Origin: Bradysia coprophila
Taxonomy: Eukaryota > Arthropoda > Insecta > Diptera > Sciaridae
NCBI RefSeq assembly: GCF_014529535.1
Contig: NW_023503313.1
Span: 983,376-1,047,375, forward strand
Direction: 5' to 3'
DNA: 64,000 nucleotides
In this document: positions 24,592 to 35,456 of the stretch, piece by piece
Layout: each line of letters begins with the position of its first letter
Numbering within the stretch: position 1 is the stretch's first letter
Program-made: the position numbers and the translations under genes
Notes under the pieces: model-generated
The model's input: only the letters and a program-made list of their open reading frames with translations
Databases searched by the model: none
What the model was told of the DNA's origin: nothing

Positions 24592-27234
24592 TGTGTCGAT
24601 AATAAATATGCGAACTTTGAAGCGTACGTATGTAAATCGCATATTTTGACATCCTTATTTTCTCTTCAACATACATATAAAAATACAAAATATTATTAAC
24701 AAAAAAAATGAAATCTTTTTTCTAATTTTGAAATCATTTATAATTCAATGGAAGGAAGAAAGAGACAAAATAAACTTTTATTATTATATCAAACAGAAAA
24801 TAAAAAAAAAATATTTTTAAGATAAAAAAACAAAAAAAAATTATTTACATTTAGTTAAAACGAAAAAGAATATTTGTTTATTACAGTAGTAAGACGTCTT
24901 AAATATTCACATTACACATAGCAGTACCCGATAAACACATTAACCAATTTCTAAATCATTTTGCTGATACATGGTCGAGCATAAAAAGAAAATGTCTAAA
25001 AAGCCAACTAGTTAGCCAAGCAATAAGGTTCGGAACAGGTTCAATTCAAGCAATGCGAAATTGACTCCAACGCAAATTATACAACCTTCGATTTGTTCCC
25101 AGGCTTTCTACGAGGAGTTTGGGTCATGACCTGAATCAGACCTGTTCCGAGCTTTACCACGAATAAACGATTGGCAGATATCGCGTAGTTTACACCTTTA
25201 AAAAACCAAAGCTAAATATTTCGGACACAATTCGTTCAACAGTTCTCGAAACTCAAATTTCACTAGCATGAGCGTTACCGTAGCGGAGGTGACGCATTTT
25301 TTCGGAGAATTTGCAAAAAAGTCTGCCAAATATTTGGCCGTCCATGCAAACATTGAGTGTAAAAATTTTCAATTTGATTCCAAATATTAGTACCTAAGAA
25401 AGAGGTGGAACCTACATTTTGCCGCCAGTTGCAAATCATTTATAACTCGAAAACAACATCTAAAAACCAGCCTCCCCCAATTAAGAGCCAAGTAACAAAA
25501 TATTACGCCATCATTACCATAAGAACTAATGTTTCAATTACGAGCCTCCCGAACAAAAGAACTTGTAGGCTCTTAAAGCACTGCTAGTATTGAGATGTAA
25601 ATGTGATGCGAACTGAATGAAATTTCGAATTTCCTTCGTAAATTATTTGTTATATTTGTAAATGGAGATGAAGCTTCTAATATGCATCAAACAACCTCTG
25701 ACAACAAAAGGTGTTTGAGGCAAAAAAAAAGTTTTCTTATCACTAAAAAATTTTGTTAGAGACAATCATTTTTGCAGCTTATCTCATTCGCCGCATTATA
25801 CATTTTCGTCACCAAAAAATATATTTTGTTATTTTGTCACAAATGTTACACCTACACGGCTAAAGAAATGTATTTTCACAACGTCCACCTTTACAATAAA
25901 TATGTACGTTCCTAACATAAACAAAATACACGAGGACTGCATTCACCTTATTGAAATTTGGGTTTCTTTTAAGCTCACAAGCTAAATGGAAACAATGCAT
26001 CTAACTATATTGACAATTATTTCATAGAATATGTTACTTAGGACTCCCATGAAGGATGCCGGGGGTTCTTGTTGACTACAAGAAATAATAAAAACACTCG
26101 AACTGAAAAGTCTTGGCTTGTGTCGATTTCAAAAGTAAATCTGGCGTTTTTTTAGGCACGGCAAAGATTTGTTAGATAAATTTAACTCGAAATTAAGTTG
26201 GAATAGTTATGGATAAAAACAGAAGAAAAAAGAATGGAAAATAGAAATATTCCCACAGCAAAAATTTAAAATAATTAAATAAAGAAAAAATTAATAAAAA
26301 ATGTTGACTAATTTTTAGGACAAATTTTATTAGCAATCTTTTGGTAAACGTTAAAGATTGAATTTAAAAATTAATTGACAAGAAAACCAAGGAAACTAAA
26401 AATTAAATAAAAAAAACTGATCGTTATAAATATCACGAGAAAATGATACATATTTGAGACTGCTTCTTTCCAGCTATACTTGTAAACGGAAAGAATAATG
26501 AATGTGCGTTGTAACCAATAAAATCTAAAATTTGTTTAATGTGAAGAAATAATTGACCGGGTTTTAATTCTTTTGTAACGCAAAACTCATGGACGCCTGA
26601 ATGGAATGCATACTAGTCTGGGTCTGGGAATCGGATGTCTTCAAAAGTATACTCGGAAGTTTCTCTTTTGAATGCGCAAATTTTACTGGAGTGCAGAATT
26701 TGCAACAGCTGGTCTCTTACTAGGTATACTTATGATATTCTTTATCAATAGTGGATTTGTCCGCGTCGCGTAAAGGATAAGAAAATTGCTTAGATAAAAT
26801 ATGTTCCATTCTGTCTAAAACAAGTAATTTAGAATGATAATCATCAGAAAAGCCAGTTAATGAAGGACTGCTGTTGCAAATTATGCACCCCAATGAAATT
26901 TACCCATTGTACAATTTAAGTTAGCAAAAACTTTTGAATACAGTGTTAATACACTAATACACTAACAGCCTTTTTCCTGCCTTACTTTGGACACGGTGGA
27001 TAGAATTATACGTACTGCTCGTGACTATTCGTGTCAGTCTTATGTTTATACATATGACGTGGACAACGTACATGTCACACGTTGCAACCATACGTGTCCG
27101 AAGTAAGACAGGAAAAAGGTTGTCTGGCAGCCACTTGAGCTTACAAATATTTTGCAAAGCTATAAATTCCCATTTATATATTCTTATGTTCTCTTCTACG
27201 AATAGTTACTTTACAACAAAATTGTTAAAGATTG
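24592..27234. other. Intergenic stretch
   Basis: 3' UTR of the WDR45B-like gene to about 24800, then A-rich sequence. A short inverted-repeat element at 25027-25157 is listed separately. Otherwise nothing is recognised. Confidence 0.5.
25027..25157. mobile_element. Short inverted-repeat element with GGYTCGGAACAGGT ends
   Basis: Left end ggttcggaacaggttcaatt and right end gacctgttccgagctt are imperfect inverses over about 22 bases, enclosing about 90 bases of unique sequence. Similar ends occur at about 38011-38163 in a Yurt intron, suggesting a small non-autonomous family. Confidence 0.4.
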
Positions 27235-27238
27235 TTAA

Positions 27239-27379
27239 AGGCCAACACACACTAGCATCTAGTGTCATCGGGAATACGATATTTTCTATTGTTTAAATCT
27301 GCTAAAATCGGTTAAAACCGGTTTTAACATTAGAAATATCGTGTTCCCAACTGACACTAGATGCTAGTGTGTGTTGGCC
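27239..27379. mobile_element. Fold-back MITE flanked by TTAA
   Basis: A 141-base palindromic element. Positions 27240-27267 and 27352-27379 are perfect 28-base inverses (ggccaacacacactagcatc then tagtgtca), and the interior also pairs, down to a central gttaaaaccggttttaac. TTAA is present immediately outside both ends (27235-27238 and 27380-27383), the target duplication typical of piggyBac-type transposition. No coding capacity. Confidence 0.8.
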
Positions 27380-27383
27380 TTAA

Positions 27384-27809
27384 ACGACCTGTTGCAAACT
27401 AATTTTTCAGAAAGGATGCCTGTTCATTTCGATAACTTATGGCAATTGTATAGAAAAATGGTTTCAGATCACTAAAATCATAAAAATCTGCGACATCACG
27501 TTTGAAACATTTACAATTGATCGCAATTTGTGATTGCCATTAAAACATCGTTATGGGGCCGTCCATTGAGTACGTACCATTTTTTCTGTGATTTTTTACT
27601 CTCTATTTCTATGGTATGTAAAATCTTACCACGATTCCTATGTGCAACGCATTGATAAAATTCTATATGAGGAATTTGAAGACCTGCCATTTTGAGGATT
27701 ACGTAGTTTATGGATGACCCCTAAACTATCCGAAATGACTTACTCCATTTGGATAATAAATTGTGTCGAAACTGACGATTCTTTAGTTAAACGTTCGACT
27801 ATTGAAAAT
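27384..27809. other. 5' flank of the DUF1091 gene
   Basis: No independent gene. The reading frame opens earlier (ATG at 27714), but the Met at 27810 is the one that starts a proper signal peptide. Confidence 0.5.
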
Positions 27810-28495
27810 ATGCAGGAAAGTGTGATTTCGGTTGTTTCAATTTATGTTTTACTTTTTCCACACAATGCACTGCATCAAAGTTGCGTAGATGCATGGGTAA
27901 TTATATGTTTCTAACGTGAATGGTATATTTTGTTCTAAATAAGATGTAACCTCCTTTTAGCGACCATTCGAAATTCACCATTCCAACGTATCAGCTGAAT
28001 CTTTTTCGGATCAATTGTTCATAAATGCGTCCATTGACGACCAAAAGCGATTACATTTTTATTTTCAAAGTTCCGCTGAGATCTATCCATTTATCAACGC
28101 CCGTGTCATGGTAGACTCAGGAAATGGACTTTATGATGTCGTTTACTTCAACAGAACGGTGAATTTTTGTCGATTACTTAGCGATTGGAAGTATGAACCA
28201 CTTTTGCAAATATTTATGCGATCAACTCTACCCTCAAGCAATTTTCCGAAAAAGTGTCCGATTGGAAAAGTAAATTTTAAACTGTTTTTCTAGTGTCGGT
28301 GCTGTGTGAATTCGATTCTCAAACAATATTCTTATTTTACAGCAACTTTTTTATGTCAAAAATTTGATACCCAATCCGGAAGAATTTCCTCCAGTGATGC
28401 CCGATAAGAAATTCTATGTTGCTATTCAAATGCTGTCGCGAAATGCGAAACCTTTGGTCGCATATAAAGTTTATGTTGAAATTAAGAACAAATAA
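27810..28495 (+). CDS. Secreted DUF1091 (MD-2-related, CheA/CheB-like) protein
   Basis: Three exons: 27810-27896, 27961-28269 and 28343-28495 (TAA), giving 182 residues, the usual size for this insect family. The N-terminus MQESVISVVSIYVLLFPHNA is a signal peptide. The mature part has the DUF1091 pattern: paired hydrophobic beta strands, YDVVYFNRTVNFCRLLSD, a Met/Phe helix-like stretch (LLQIFMRSTLPSSNFPKKCP) and FYVKNLIPNPEEFPP. Conserved cysteines occur in NFC and KKCPIG. Members known in Drosophila (CheA, CheB and many uncharacterised genes) are extracellular lipid/pheromone-binding-like proteins of sensory or other epithelia. No neighbour of the same family lies in the window, so this is a singleton here. 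Ligand unknown. Confidence 0.8.
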
Positions 28496-28683
28496 ATGGG
28501 TTTTAGTAGCGGGTAATTGTTGTAATTCTACCAAAAACTTGATTTTTCACAAACCCTACGTCTGTGCAACTTCAGTGAGACACGAAATGATTTCTGGAAG
28601 TTTTTGTTTTCCTGCATCCGGCCACTATTTACCTTTCAAATGTGCCACACGAAAACTATACCTGTAAGTAATTTTCTTTCAAT

Positions 28684-28905
28684 TCTATATGTTGTTCCGA
28701 ATAGTGTGTTCCAGTTCGAACAGTTAGAAACGTTTTCGAACAGATGAGGCCGCACGCAAAAATTGTTTTCATAGAGTGTTCCTCAGTTCGAACAGTTAGC
28801 ACAGTTTTCGAAAAGTTGAGGGTGTGGGCACAAATTACTTTAACATTACGTTAGCACCATTTTCGAACAGTTGAGACTGCGGACTAAAATTGCGTTATAA
28901 AGAAC
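28684..28905 (+). repeat. Three diverged tandem units of about 90 bp
   Basis: The phrases gttcgaacagttag and cgttttcgaacag-tgagg recur near 28710, 28790 and 28855 with the same order of sub-motifs, ending each time in a cacaaat/aaaattg-like tail. Non-coding. It lies between the DUF1091 gene and HINE copy B. Confidence 0.6.
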
Positions 28906-29162
28906 AGTGACCCTCTATGAACAAAATGTGACATCAAATTTAACTGATCTTCAGAAAAGGTTCAGAAGAAACAGGTTAGAACACTCACGAAAGGATGTGG
29001 CAGCAAATTTTGAACAGTTCTGTAGATTCTTCTCTAAGTTGATGTAAGAGTCACTAGAAAATTTTGCTGCTTTGGTGATCAACTCAGAGGTATCATAACC
29101 TGTTCTGTCAGGCCTGTTCTTTGGATTACTAAAACTTTCTCTGGATTGGTCCATTAAGTGAG
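28906..29162. other. Spacer upstream of HINE copy B
   Basis: No gene seen. A short minus-strand frame here lacks family signatures. Confidence 0.4.
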
Positions 29163-30514
29163 TTTTTAGCCCCGTACGAAGTACTGGGGGCTTATAAGAT
29201 TAATATGCCGTTTGTAACACGTCGAATTGGAAGCAGACAGTAAGGGCAAAGCATTTGGTTATGTTAATAGATGACGAATCCGCAATAAAAAAAATGTCCG
29301 TCCGTCCGTCCGTCCGTCTGTGACCCCTCTAGCTTGAGCAAATCACAACCTTTTTTCAAAATTCTTTTTTTCCCCGATTGGTATCGACAAAAGTAAGGTC
29401 AAGTTCGAAAATGGGCATGGTAGGGTCGGCCCTTCCAGAGCTAGGGCCCTATAGGTGTTTTTCAGTCTTTCGACGATATCTACCGAAATACGCACGCAAT
29501 AGCTGCTTGTGATATATCAAATGAAAGGTATTGACGAGTAGAACAAAGTTGCTGAACATTGTTTTTGGATAAGATGCAACGCGGGCTTGTTGGGAGGGCT
29601 CAAAGGTCGTTACTCGGCCCTAAGGGTTTTTTGCACATAAATCGAGTAAATCTCATCCGATTTTGCTAGATTTAGTTTTTTATGGAAGGTAATTGAATAC
29701 CGAAAAGAACGTGACGAAAAAAGTTTCAAATTAGGGCCCTTTCGACTAAGGCCGCTACTCGGTCCTAAGGGTTTTTTGCACATAAATCGAGTAAATCTCA
29801 TCCGATTTTGCTAGACTTAGTTTTTTATGGAAGGTAATTGAATATCGAAAATAACGTGGCAAAAAAAGTTTCAAATTTGGGCCCTTGGTCTAAGGCCGCC
29901 ACTCGGCCCTAAGTGTTTTTTGCACACAAATCGAGTAAATCTCATCCGATTTTGCTAGATTTAGTTTTTTATGGAAGGTAATTGTATACCGAAAAGAACG
30001 TGGCAAAAAAAGTTTCAAATTTGGGCCCTTGGACTAAGGCCGCTACTCGGCCCTAAGTGTTTTTTGCACATAAATCGAGTAAATCTCATCCGATTTTGCT
30101 AGATTTAGTTTTTTATGGAAGGTAATTGTATACCGAAAAGAACGTGGCGAAAAAAGTTTCAAATTTGGGCCCTTGGACTAAGGCCGCTACTCGGCCCTAA
30201 GTGTTTTTTACACATAAATCGAGTAAATCTCATCCGATTTTGCTAGTTTTTGTTTCATTTGAGAGATAATTGAATACCTAATAGAAAGTTGGCAAAAAAT
30301 GTTGGGTTTCTATGCGCAATTTTAAAAATGAACACTTTCAGTAAATTTGACCATGCCCAACTTGACTTGCATTTTGGTAACAGACGCATTAGAGGGTCGT
30401 ATTAGGGTTCCGGGCGTATTACGGCTACGGACGTATTATGGTTACGGACGAAATAGGATTACGGGTCGTACGGGGCTAAGTCGCAGCAAACGCTCCGACT
30501 GTTCTGATGCCTTG
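29163..30514 (+). mobile_element. HINE-like (Helentron-associated, DINE-1-type) element, copy B
   Basis: 5' end tttttagccccgtacgaagt. Subterminal inverted repeats ttagccccgtacga (29166-29179) and tcgtacggggctaa (30466-30479) are perfect 14-base inverses. A (GTCC)5-GTCT tract starts at 29296. A 3' hairpin gtcgcagc-aaac-gctccgac lies at 30480-30499 and the copy ends ...gatgccttg. No open reading frame of transposase or Rep-helicase type, so non-autonomous. The interior from about 29610 is a tandem array (separate entry). Compared with copy C it lacks about 65 bases just before the 3' domain, including an inverted gtacttcgtacgggc. Confidence 0.85.
29610..30262 (+). repeat. Tandem array of about 144-bp units inside HINE copy B (about 5 units)
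   Basis: Units carry ctcggccctaag, gcacataaatcgagtaaatc, tcatccgattttgctag, ttttttatggaaggtaa, accgaaaagaacgtg and tttgggccctt in fixed order. The sub-motif cacataaatcgag (or a close variant) recurs near 29634, 29778, 29922, 30067 and 30211, a spacing of 144-145 bases. The last unit diverges after tgctagttttt. Confidence 0.9.
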
Positions 30515-31181
30515 TTTTTACATGATTTTTGAAGAGTTGTTCTTCGACTGGACTTCAGTAATTGAATTGGTGGGTAGACAATGAATTTTTTTTTGGATTC
30601 GTCCGGAAAAATCAATAACAAAATGTGTGTCACCAAAATGTGTGTGTCCCACCAATACAATATTTTACGGCTAGTGAAAAGAAAAATCATAAAAAGAAAC
30701 ACTTCAGTCGACCCACCCTAGTATAGAGTAAGCCATTTTTTAGCCTAACACAGTGAATAACTTCAATTTTATGTAAATCCTAACTTAAACAATGAAAACA
30801 TAATACGTACGATGAGATTAGGCTGATTAGGCTCTACTGTGTAATGAATTTAAAACGGTGGTACACGTTTTGCGTTCGATTTACATATTTTGTCTGTGTG
30901 TTCAAGTTGTTAAGACTGTGTTGTTTGAAATCGAAATATAAATTTTTGTGGCATTTTTCCATTTTCGTCATTAAAAGGTCCTTATTGTTCTAAAATAACT
31001 AAATAGTTCAAAAGTGAGTTCAAGCAACGGTGGAAGAAACTCGAAAAAGATATAAATAGTTCTAATTCAAAGAGTTACCGATCCACAGTCCATCATCCAA
31101 TTTTATGAGATGTTTTATGTTGGAAACAGACCGATTTTTTCATTGAATTTAAATTAGAAAATAAAACCTTGTTTTCTTGGT
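30515..31181. other. 3' flank of DTWD1 (minus strand) next to HINE copy B
   Basis: AT-rich, no coding region supported. Confidence 0.5.
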
Positions 31182-32220
31182 TCAATTAACTGGTCTCTTG
31201 TAAGCCTTCAGTTTATTATGATCATAATACGAATGAATCAGTTTGTACATGTGAGTAAAGAAGAATAACAAATTATCATATTGACCATTATAAGGTACAC
31301 CTACCATTGACGCTTCTGCGGATGCATCGTCTGTTCGCCTCGTATTTCTTTTAGTTCTATCACAAATCGCGCTCATATTTAATCCTAAATTTTCAAAACC
31401 CAAGTACGTCTCGTCTATACCCCAAGCGTTGATGTGCAGTTCAATCAGAAACTGGTGTATAGCTTCAATGGTAGCCAAATACCATCGTGGACTATCTTTC
31501 TGATGACGCCAAAATTGGGATAGTCGATTCTGCAGCACCACACACCGCAGCGAACTAATGTTTTCGTCTTTGTAAATTGATCGGCTTTGATTCCAGGTGC
31601 TGTCGATGAAGACAGCTTTTTTTATGGGCAGTTCGCACGATCGATTGTTTTCCGAGCTTTTTTCATTCTCCGTACGGCACTGTCCGACTGGAATACGTTT
31701 CAGCAGTGTGCCCATGTTGTGTCCCTTGGGAAGTTCAAAATTATTCGCTTGAACGTTGTCTGAGAACAATGATTGCACATCCGTACTTTTATGGCTCGGA
31801 AATATGAGAACAACACCGTCTTCCTTCGAATAGTCTGGTATCGTTGGATACTCGTACACGGTGACATATTTTGGAGCTAATATAGCAGCATGGGCAGCAG
31901 TGCTTTTGCCTTCAGTTTCATTTTTGTGCTTGATTATATCGATGAACAGCGGAACCTATTCAATTGAAAATTAGATTCGTTGAGTGCCTTATCGCTGCTA
32001 TAAATAGTTTCAGTTCCAAACATACCTCAACATTCGGTAATCTATTAGCCAATCTATCGACGGGCACAAAACAGCTGTAGCAAAAGAATTTCCTTGATTT
32101 ACGACACTTAGAACAGGGAAATCGGTCCTCAATTTGATTTAAGAAATCATTGTCCAATATTTTTAATTTAGCGAATGGATTATCGCGGGATGCTGTTCCA
32201 TTCAATTCAGTTTCTGTCAT
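31182..32220 (-). CDS. DTWD1: DTWD1, tRNA-uridine aminocarboxypropyltransferase
   Basis: Two minus-strand exons: 32220-32026 and 31955-31182, joined across a 70-base intron (GTATGT...AATAG) to 322 residues, close to the roughly 300 of known DTWD1. The N-terminus has a Cys-rich zinc-binding-like segment (CSKCRKSRKFFCYSCFVPV). The DTW domain shows its signature AVFIDSTWNQ (Asp-x-Thr-Trp), followed by SPRWYLATIEAI. The family transfers the aminocarboxypropyl group of S-adenosylmethionine to uridine, giving acp3U (position 20 for DTWD1 in animals). Start chosen at the first Met, which opens the exon in a normal context. Distinguished from DTWD2 by overall sequence feel only; the DTW assignment itself is firm. 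Confidence 0.9.
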
Positions 32221-33260
32221 TGCAAATATATTTCAGAAATTCAATTTCATGTTACAAACACAGCAATTGAAAAATGTTTTATCAGTGACATACACTGTGC
32301 GTACATATAACCTACAATTCGTATCATGCCACTCTTTATTGACACTTGTTGTGATTTTATGCGTTGGGTTTTATGTGTCTGGTGACCAAAGAGATGACAA
32401 TGAAGCAAATAAGAAGAATAGGATGAATGAAGTAGTTCGTTGTCGTATTATGTTTGTACCGTTTGTATACATAAATACTACGTAGTCTTAGAACATCAAC
32501 AGTATCGCGTAACTTTCATGATTCTCTGTAAAAACAGAAGCTCAAAGAAAATGTCGCAATCTAGGGTTCCAGCAAGGATCAAATGAAAAGTTGTTTTTAC
32601 AATTCCATTTACACTCTTTACTCGTAGGACTCGTCAGGACAGCTATTTTTAACCTGTTACATGCAGCAAGCATATGACCAGTATTATTATTGGGTCTATT
32701 ACTTCCATCGATCAAAGTATTTTTAATCTGTTGATTTCAAATCTTGTACTTCAATTGTTTAACATGCATTTTTCTATATACATAATATCCAGAGCTTGTC
32801 ATTATTTTTGTAGTCGTTATCGATAACAGATGAATAGCCGTATGTGACAGGTTAATACAAAAATACACTCGACGTGATGACACATTTATTTTTAAACATG
32901 GCTGGGTGCCTATGTAATTTTTGGGTGCAGGCTTTGTAAAATTCTAAAATGAAGCAAGATCTTTGATTGAAACCCGATTTCATGTTTTATTTTGGAGAGT
33001 ACTTTTGCCATGCCGTTGAGCATTTCAATTGGTGGAACGATATCGTGATAAATATCAACCAATCCGAATCATTCATTTTTAATAAATGCTTCAAAAATCG
33101 TCCAAATAATACCCCATTCATGGTAACACCATCTCTCTGCAGCGAAAATTCCCAGTCGATATTATTTTGAAGTATTTATCGTCTTCGGTCTTCTTTCATC
33201 CTATGGATAGTGGATGAGATAATCTTCGAAGAAAGACAATTTTGTAAATAAATAAATAGA
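32221..33260. other. Spacer between divergent DTWD1 and PET117
   Basis: Presumably contains both promoters. A 67-codon frame at 32967-33170 has no recognisable features. No clear TATA box was assigned. Confidence 0.45.
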
Positions 33261-33550
33261 ATGTCGGTTCCTGCAAAGTTAACATTGTGTGCCGCAACCA
33301 TCACATCAATTGGCATTGTTAGTTACGTTTGTATAAAGCAGCGGAGCGATAGGTAACTAGTGTTGAATTCGCTAACAAATTGAATTCAGTTCACATAACA
33401 AACTGATTCGTTCAAAGGGATCGTTTGCATGAAGGTGTAATACGAGATGTTGAGCGTCAGCAGATGAGAAAATTAGAAAATTTGTACACACTACAGCAAC
33501 AGGTTGATCTAACGCGACAATTAAAAAAAGAATTGGAATCATCTACCTGA
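33261..33550 (+). CDS. PET117: PET117-like cytochrome c oxidase assembly factor
   Basis: Two exons, 33261-33352 and 33418-33550, with a 65-base intron, encoding 74 residues. A hydrophobic N-terminal segment (LTLCAATITSIGIVSYVCI) acts as membrane anchor/targeting sequence. It is followed by the family hallmark LHEGVIRDVERQQMRKLENL and a Gln/Leu/Lys helix. PET117 is a small mitochondrial inner-membrane protein needed for complex IV assembly and linked to the heme A synthase PET/COX15 step. It is too small for most gene finders. It converges on SPCS1 with 98 bases between stop codons. ATTAAA at about 33613 may serve as its polyadenylation signal. Confidence 0.88.
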
Positions 33551-33648
33551 GGGTGATAATGTAATGAAACGTTTGCGTGTGTTATAATTAGGACTCCTTG
33601 TAATTGTTTAAAATTAAAAGTAAATTCATTTTAGCAATACAAGAAGTT

Positions 33649-34105
33649 TCATTTCTTTTTCTTCTTCTCATCACCGGAATCTTCTGGCTTCGGTTTCTGC
33701 CAGTTTAATGGTTTTCGTCGATATATTGGCCATGGTGGTACGGTAATCTGCGATACGAAGCAATGAATACAATTTCCACTGTTATCACTACACTGAACTT
33801 ACCAAAGTCGCTAGTGCGAATCCAGCACAAAGTATGAGGAACGTTTGTGAAAATTGTTGTATAACACCGCCCCAAACAAAGCCGACTATCCCGAAAAGCG
33901 TTATTATGAATCGCGACAACTTCTCTGCTTTGGCCTGGCCTTCGAAGTCCTAAAAGATTTTTTTTTTCTTTATCGTCAAAACCACAAGCATTTGGGACCG
34001 AGAAACCGATCGTGTCCGCAAAATCAATACAATTTCGAGGAAATGAAACGGAAAGACCGTTGTATTGAATTGTGTACAAACCATATGAGTCTGGATGTTT
34101 AACAT
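33649..34105 (-). CDS. SPCS1: Signal peptidase complex subunit 1 (SPC12)
   Basis: Three minus-strand exons: 34105-34082 (only 24 bases, encoding MLNIQTHM), 33949-33803 and 33747-33649, giving 89 residues. The body reads DFEGQAKAEKLSRFIITLFG then IVGFVWG, a second hydrophobic helix FLILCAGFALATL, and the hallmark ITVPPWPIYRRKPLNW, with a basic Lys-rich end. This is the two-helix ER-membrane subunit 1 (Spase12 in Drosophila) of the signal peptidase complex, which helps the enzyme tell signal peptides from membrane anchors. The tiny first exon is supported by the match of ...QTHMDFEGQ to the family N-terminus (TQMDYKGQ). A long frame through the first intron is an artefact. Confidence 0.92.
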
Positions 34106-35456
34106 GGTGAATGGAATTTTTTTGTAAATATTTTTCTGGAATTCTTTTAAATGTGGAAACTTTTCTAACTAACACGTCAGCGGCAAAAATAACAAAAACA
34201 TAGGAGCAAAAGTGATTCTGACACGTTTGACAATTTATTTTAATTTTACAGTGTGTGTGTTGCGTTCATTCCCAGGGTAAATGATTCCCAGTACATTTTG
34301 GTTTCTTTCTGTTAACAACTCACGAAACGACTCAAAACAGACATGAAGAATTCTGCAGAACGAGAGAACCGAAGACTAGTTAATTATAACTTGCCTTGGG
34401 GTACTTGTCAAAATATTGCTTTCTCTTTCAACATGTTACGTTGAGGGCGAGAGGACCGAAGACCAGTCTATTATAAGTTGTCTTGGGGTACGTGTCAAAA
34501 TATTTCTTTCTCTTTCATCATAACACTCTACTCGGAAGAGTCTTTTTGATCAAACTCTGCATCAGTCAGCTCCGTCGCTGAACCATCGTAAGCTGATGAA
34601 TGTCAAAGCGTCAAAGGCGTTAATAACGCAATGAAAAATGTCTTTCAGATTTGTCCAATACAACGGTAACTTCTACAACTACCATAACGAAGGAGATAGC
34701 ACCTATCGCTTTTTGATGAGACACACCACTTTCATTCAAAATAATTCACCCCTACGATGGATGAGATGAAGTATTTGATGAAGCAGGATGCCATTCATAA
34801 GATTGTGTACATACTTCGAGGAGATACACCCATCTTTAATACAAACTAAATCATATCGTATGAAGAGAAAGCGAGTTGAATTTTGCTAGGGGTCTTTTGG
34901 TCATTCACACGTATTCCTTAAGCCGATTCCGGGATGTTTTTGGGCAAAGCCGCTTTCTAGCAGCCACACAAACATTGTGTTGCTGGAGAGCTGCCTTGGT
35001 TTCGGGTATATTTGAAAAAAAGATCTCAATAAAAATGTCACTTTCATTGTTAACAGTGTAAAAGTGATCGTCCCTCAAATAAATTTTTTTGGTAATCGAC
35101 AAGTTTCGACAGTCGAACAAGTTATCGATATAATGGCGAAGTGAATTAAATGTAATATGTAAATGTAAATGATTTTTTTTTAAATTAATTTTTCCTTGAT
35201 TTTTTTTGCAATGAAATTATTTTGTGTTGCCTATTTGTGACCAGATTTTCCGTCGATTTATTTGTTTGACATTTTTCGCATTTACATTGCCCGAAAAGTG
35301 GTATAAATTGTGCCTCGGAAGTTTTGTTTGCATCATAACACGGATTACAAATTTTTGTTCAATTTTTTTTTATTTTGTAACACGGAAAAAAAGTGCACCG
35401 CCCATTATTATTGTTGTTATTTTTATTGAACACCGTGCTTGAAACAAATTCATAAA
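34106..35456. other. Spacer between divergent SPCS1 and Yurt
   Basis: Contains both 5' regions and a tandem duplication at 34361-34535. A stretch at about 34647-34770 reads NGNFYNYHNEGDSTYRFLMR in one frame; I do not recognise it, and it may be a gene fragment or chance. Confidence 0.45.
34361..34535 (+). repeat. Tandem duplication, unit about 88 bp
   Basis: The block cgagagaaccgaagac...cttggggtacttgtcaaaat...tttctctttca is repeated with several substitutions starting about 34449 (cgaggaccgaagaccag...cttggggtacgtgtcaaaat). Non-coding. Origin unknown. Confidence 0.75.

Noticed and set aside
29610-29801. 63-codon minus-strand frame inside HINE copy B
   Set aside because: It spans the tandem units and merely repeats with them; not a protein gene.
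33705-34175. 156-codon minus-strand frame
   Set aside because: It reads through the two SPCS1 introns in wrong frames; the spliced SPCS1 model explains the region fully.
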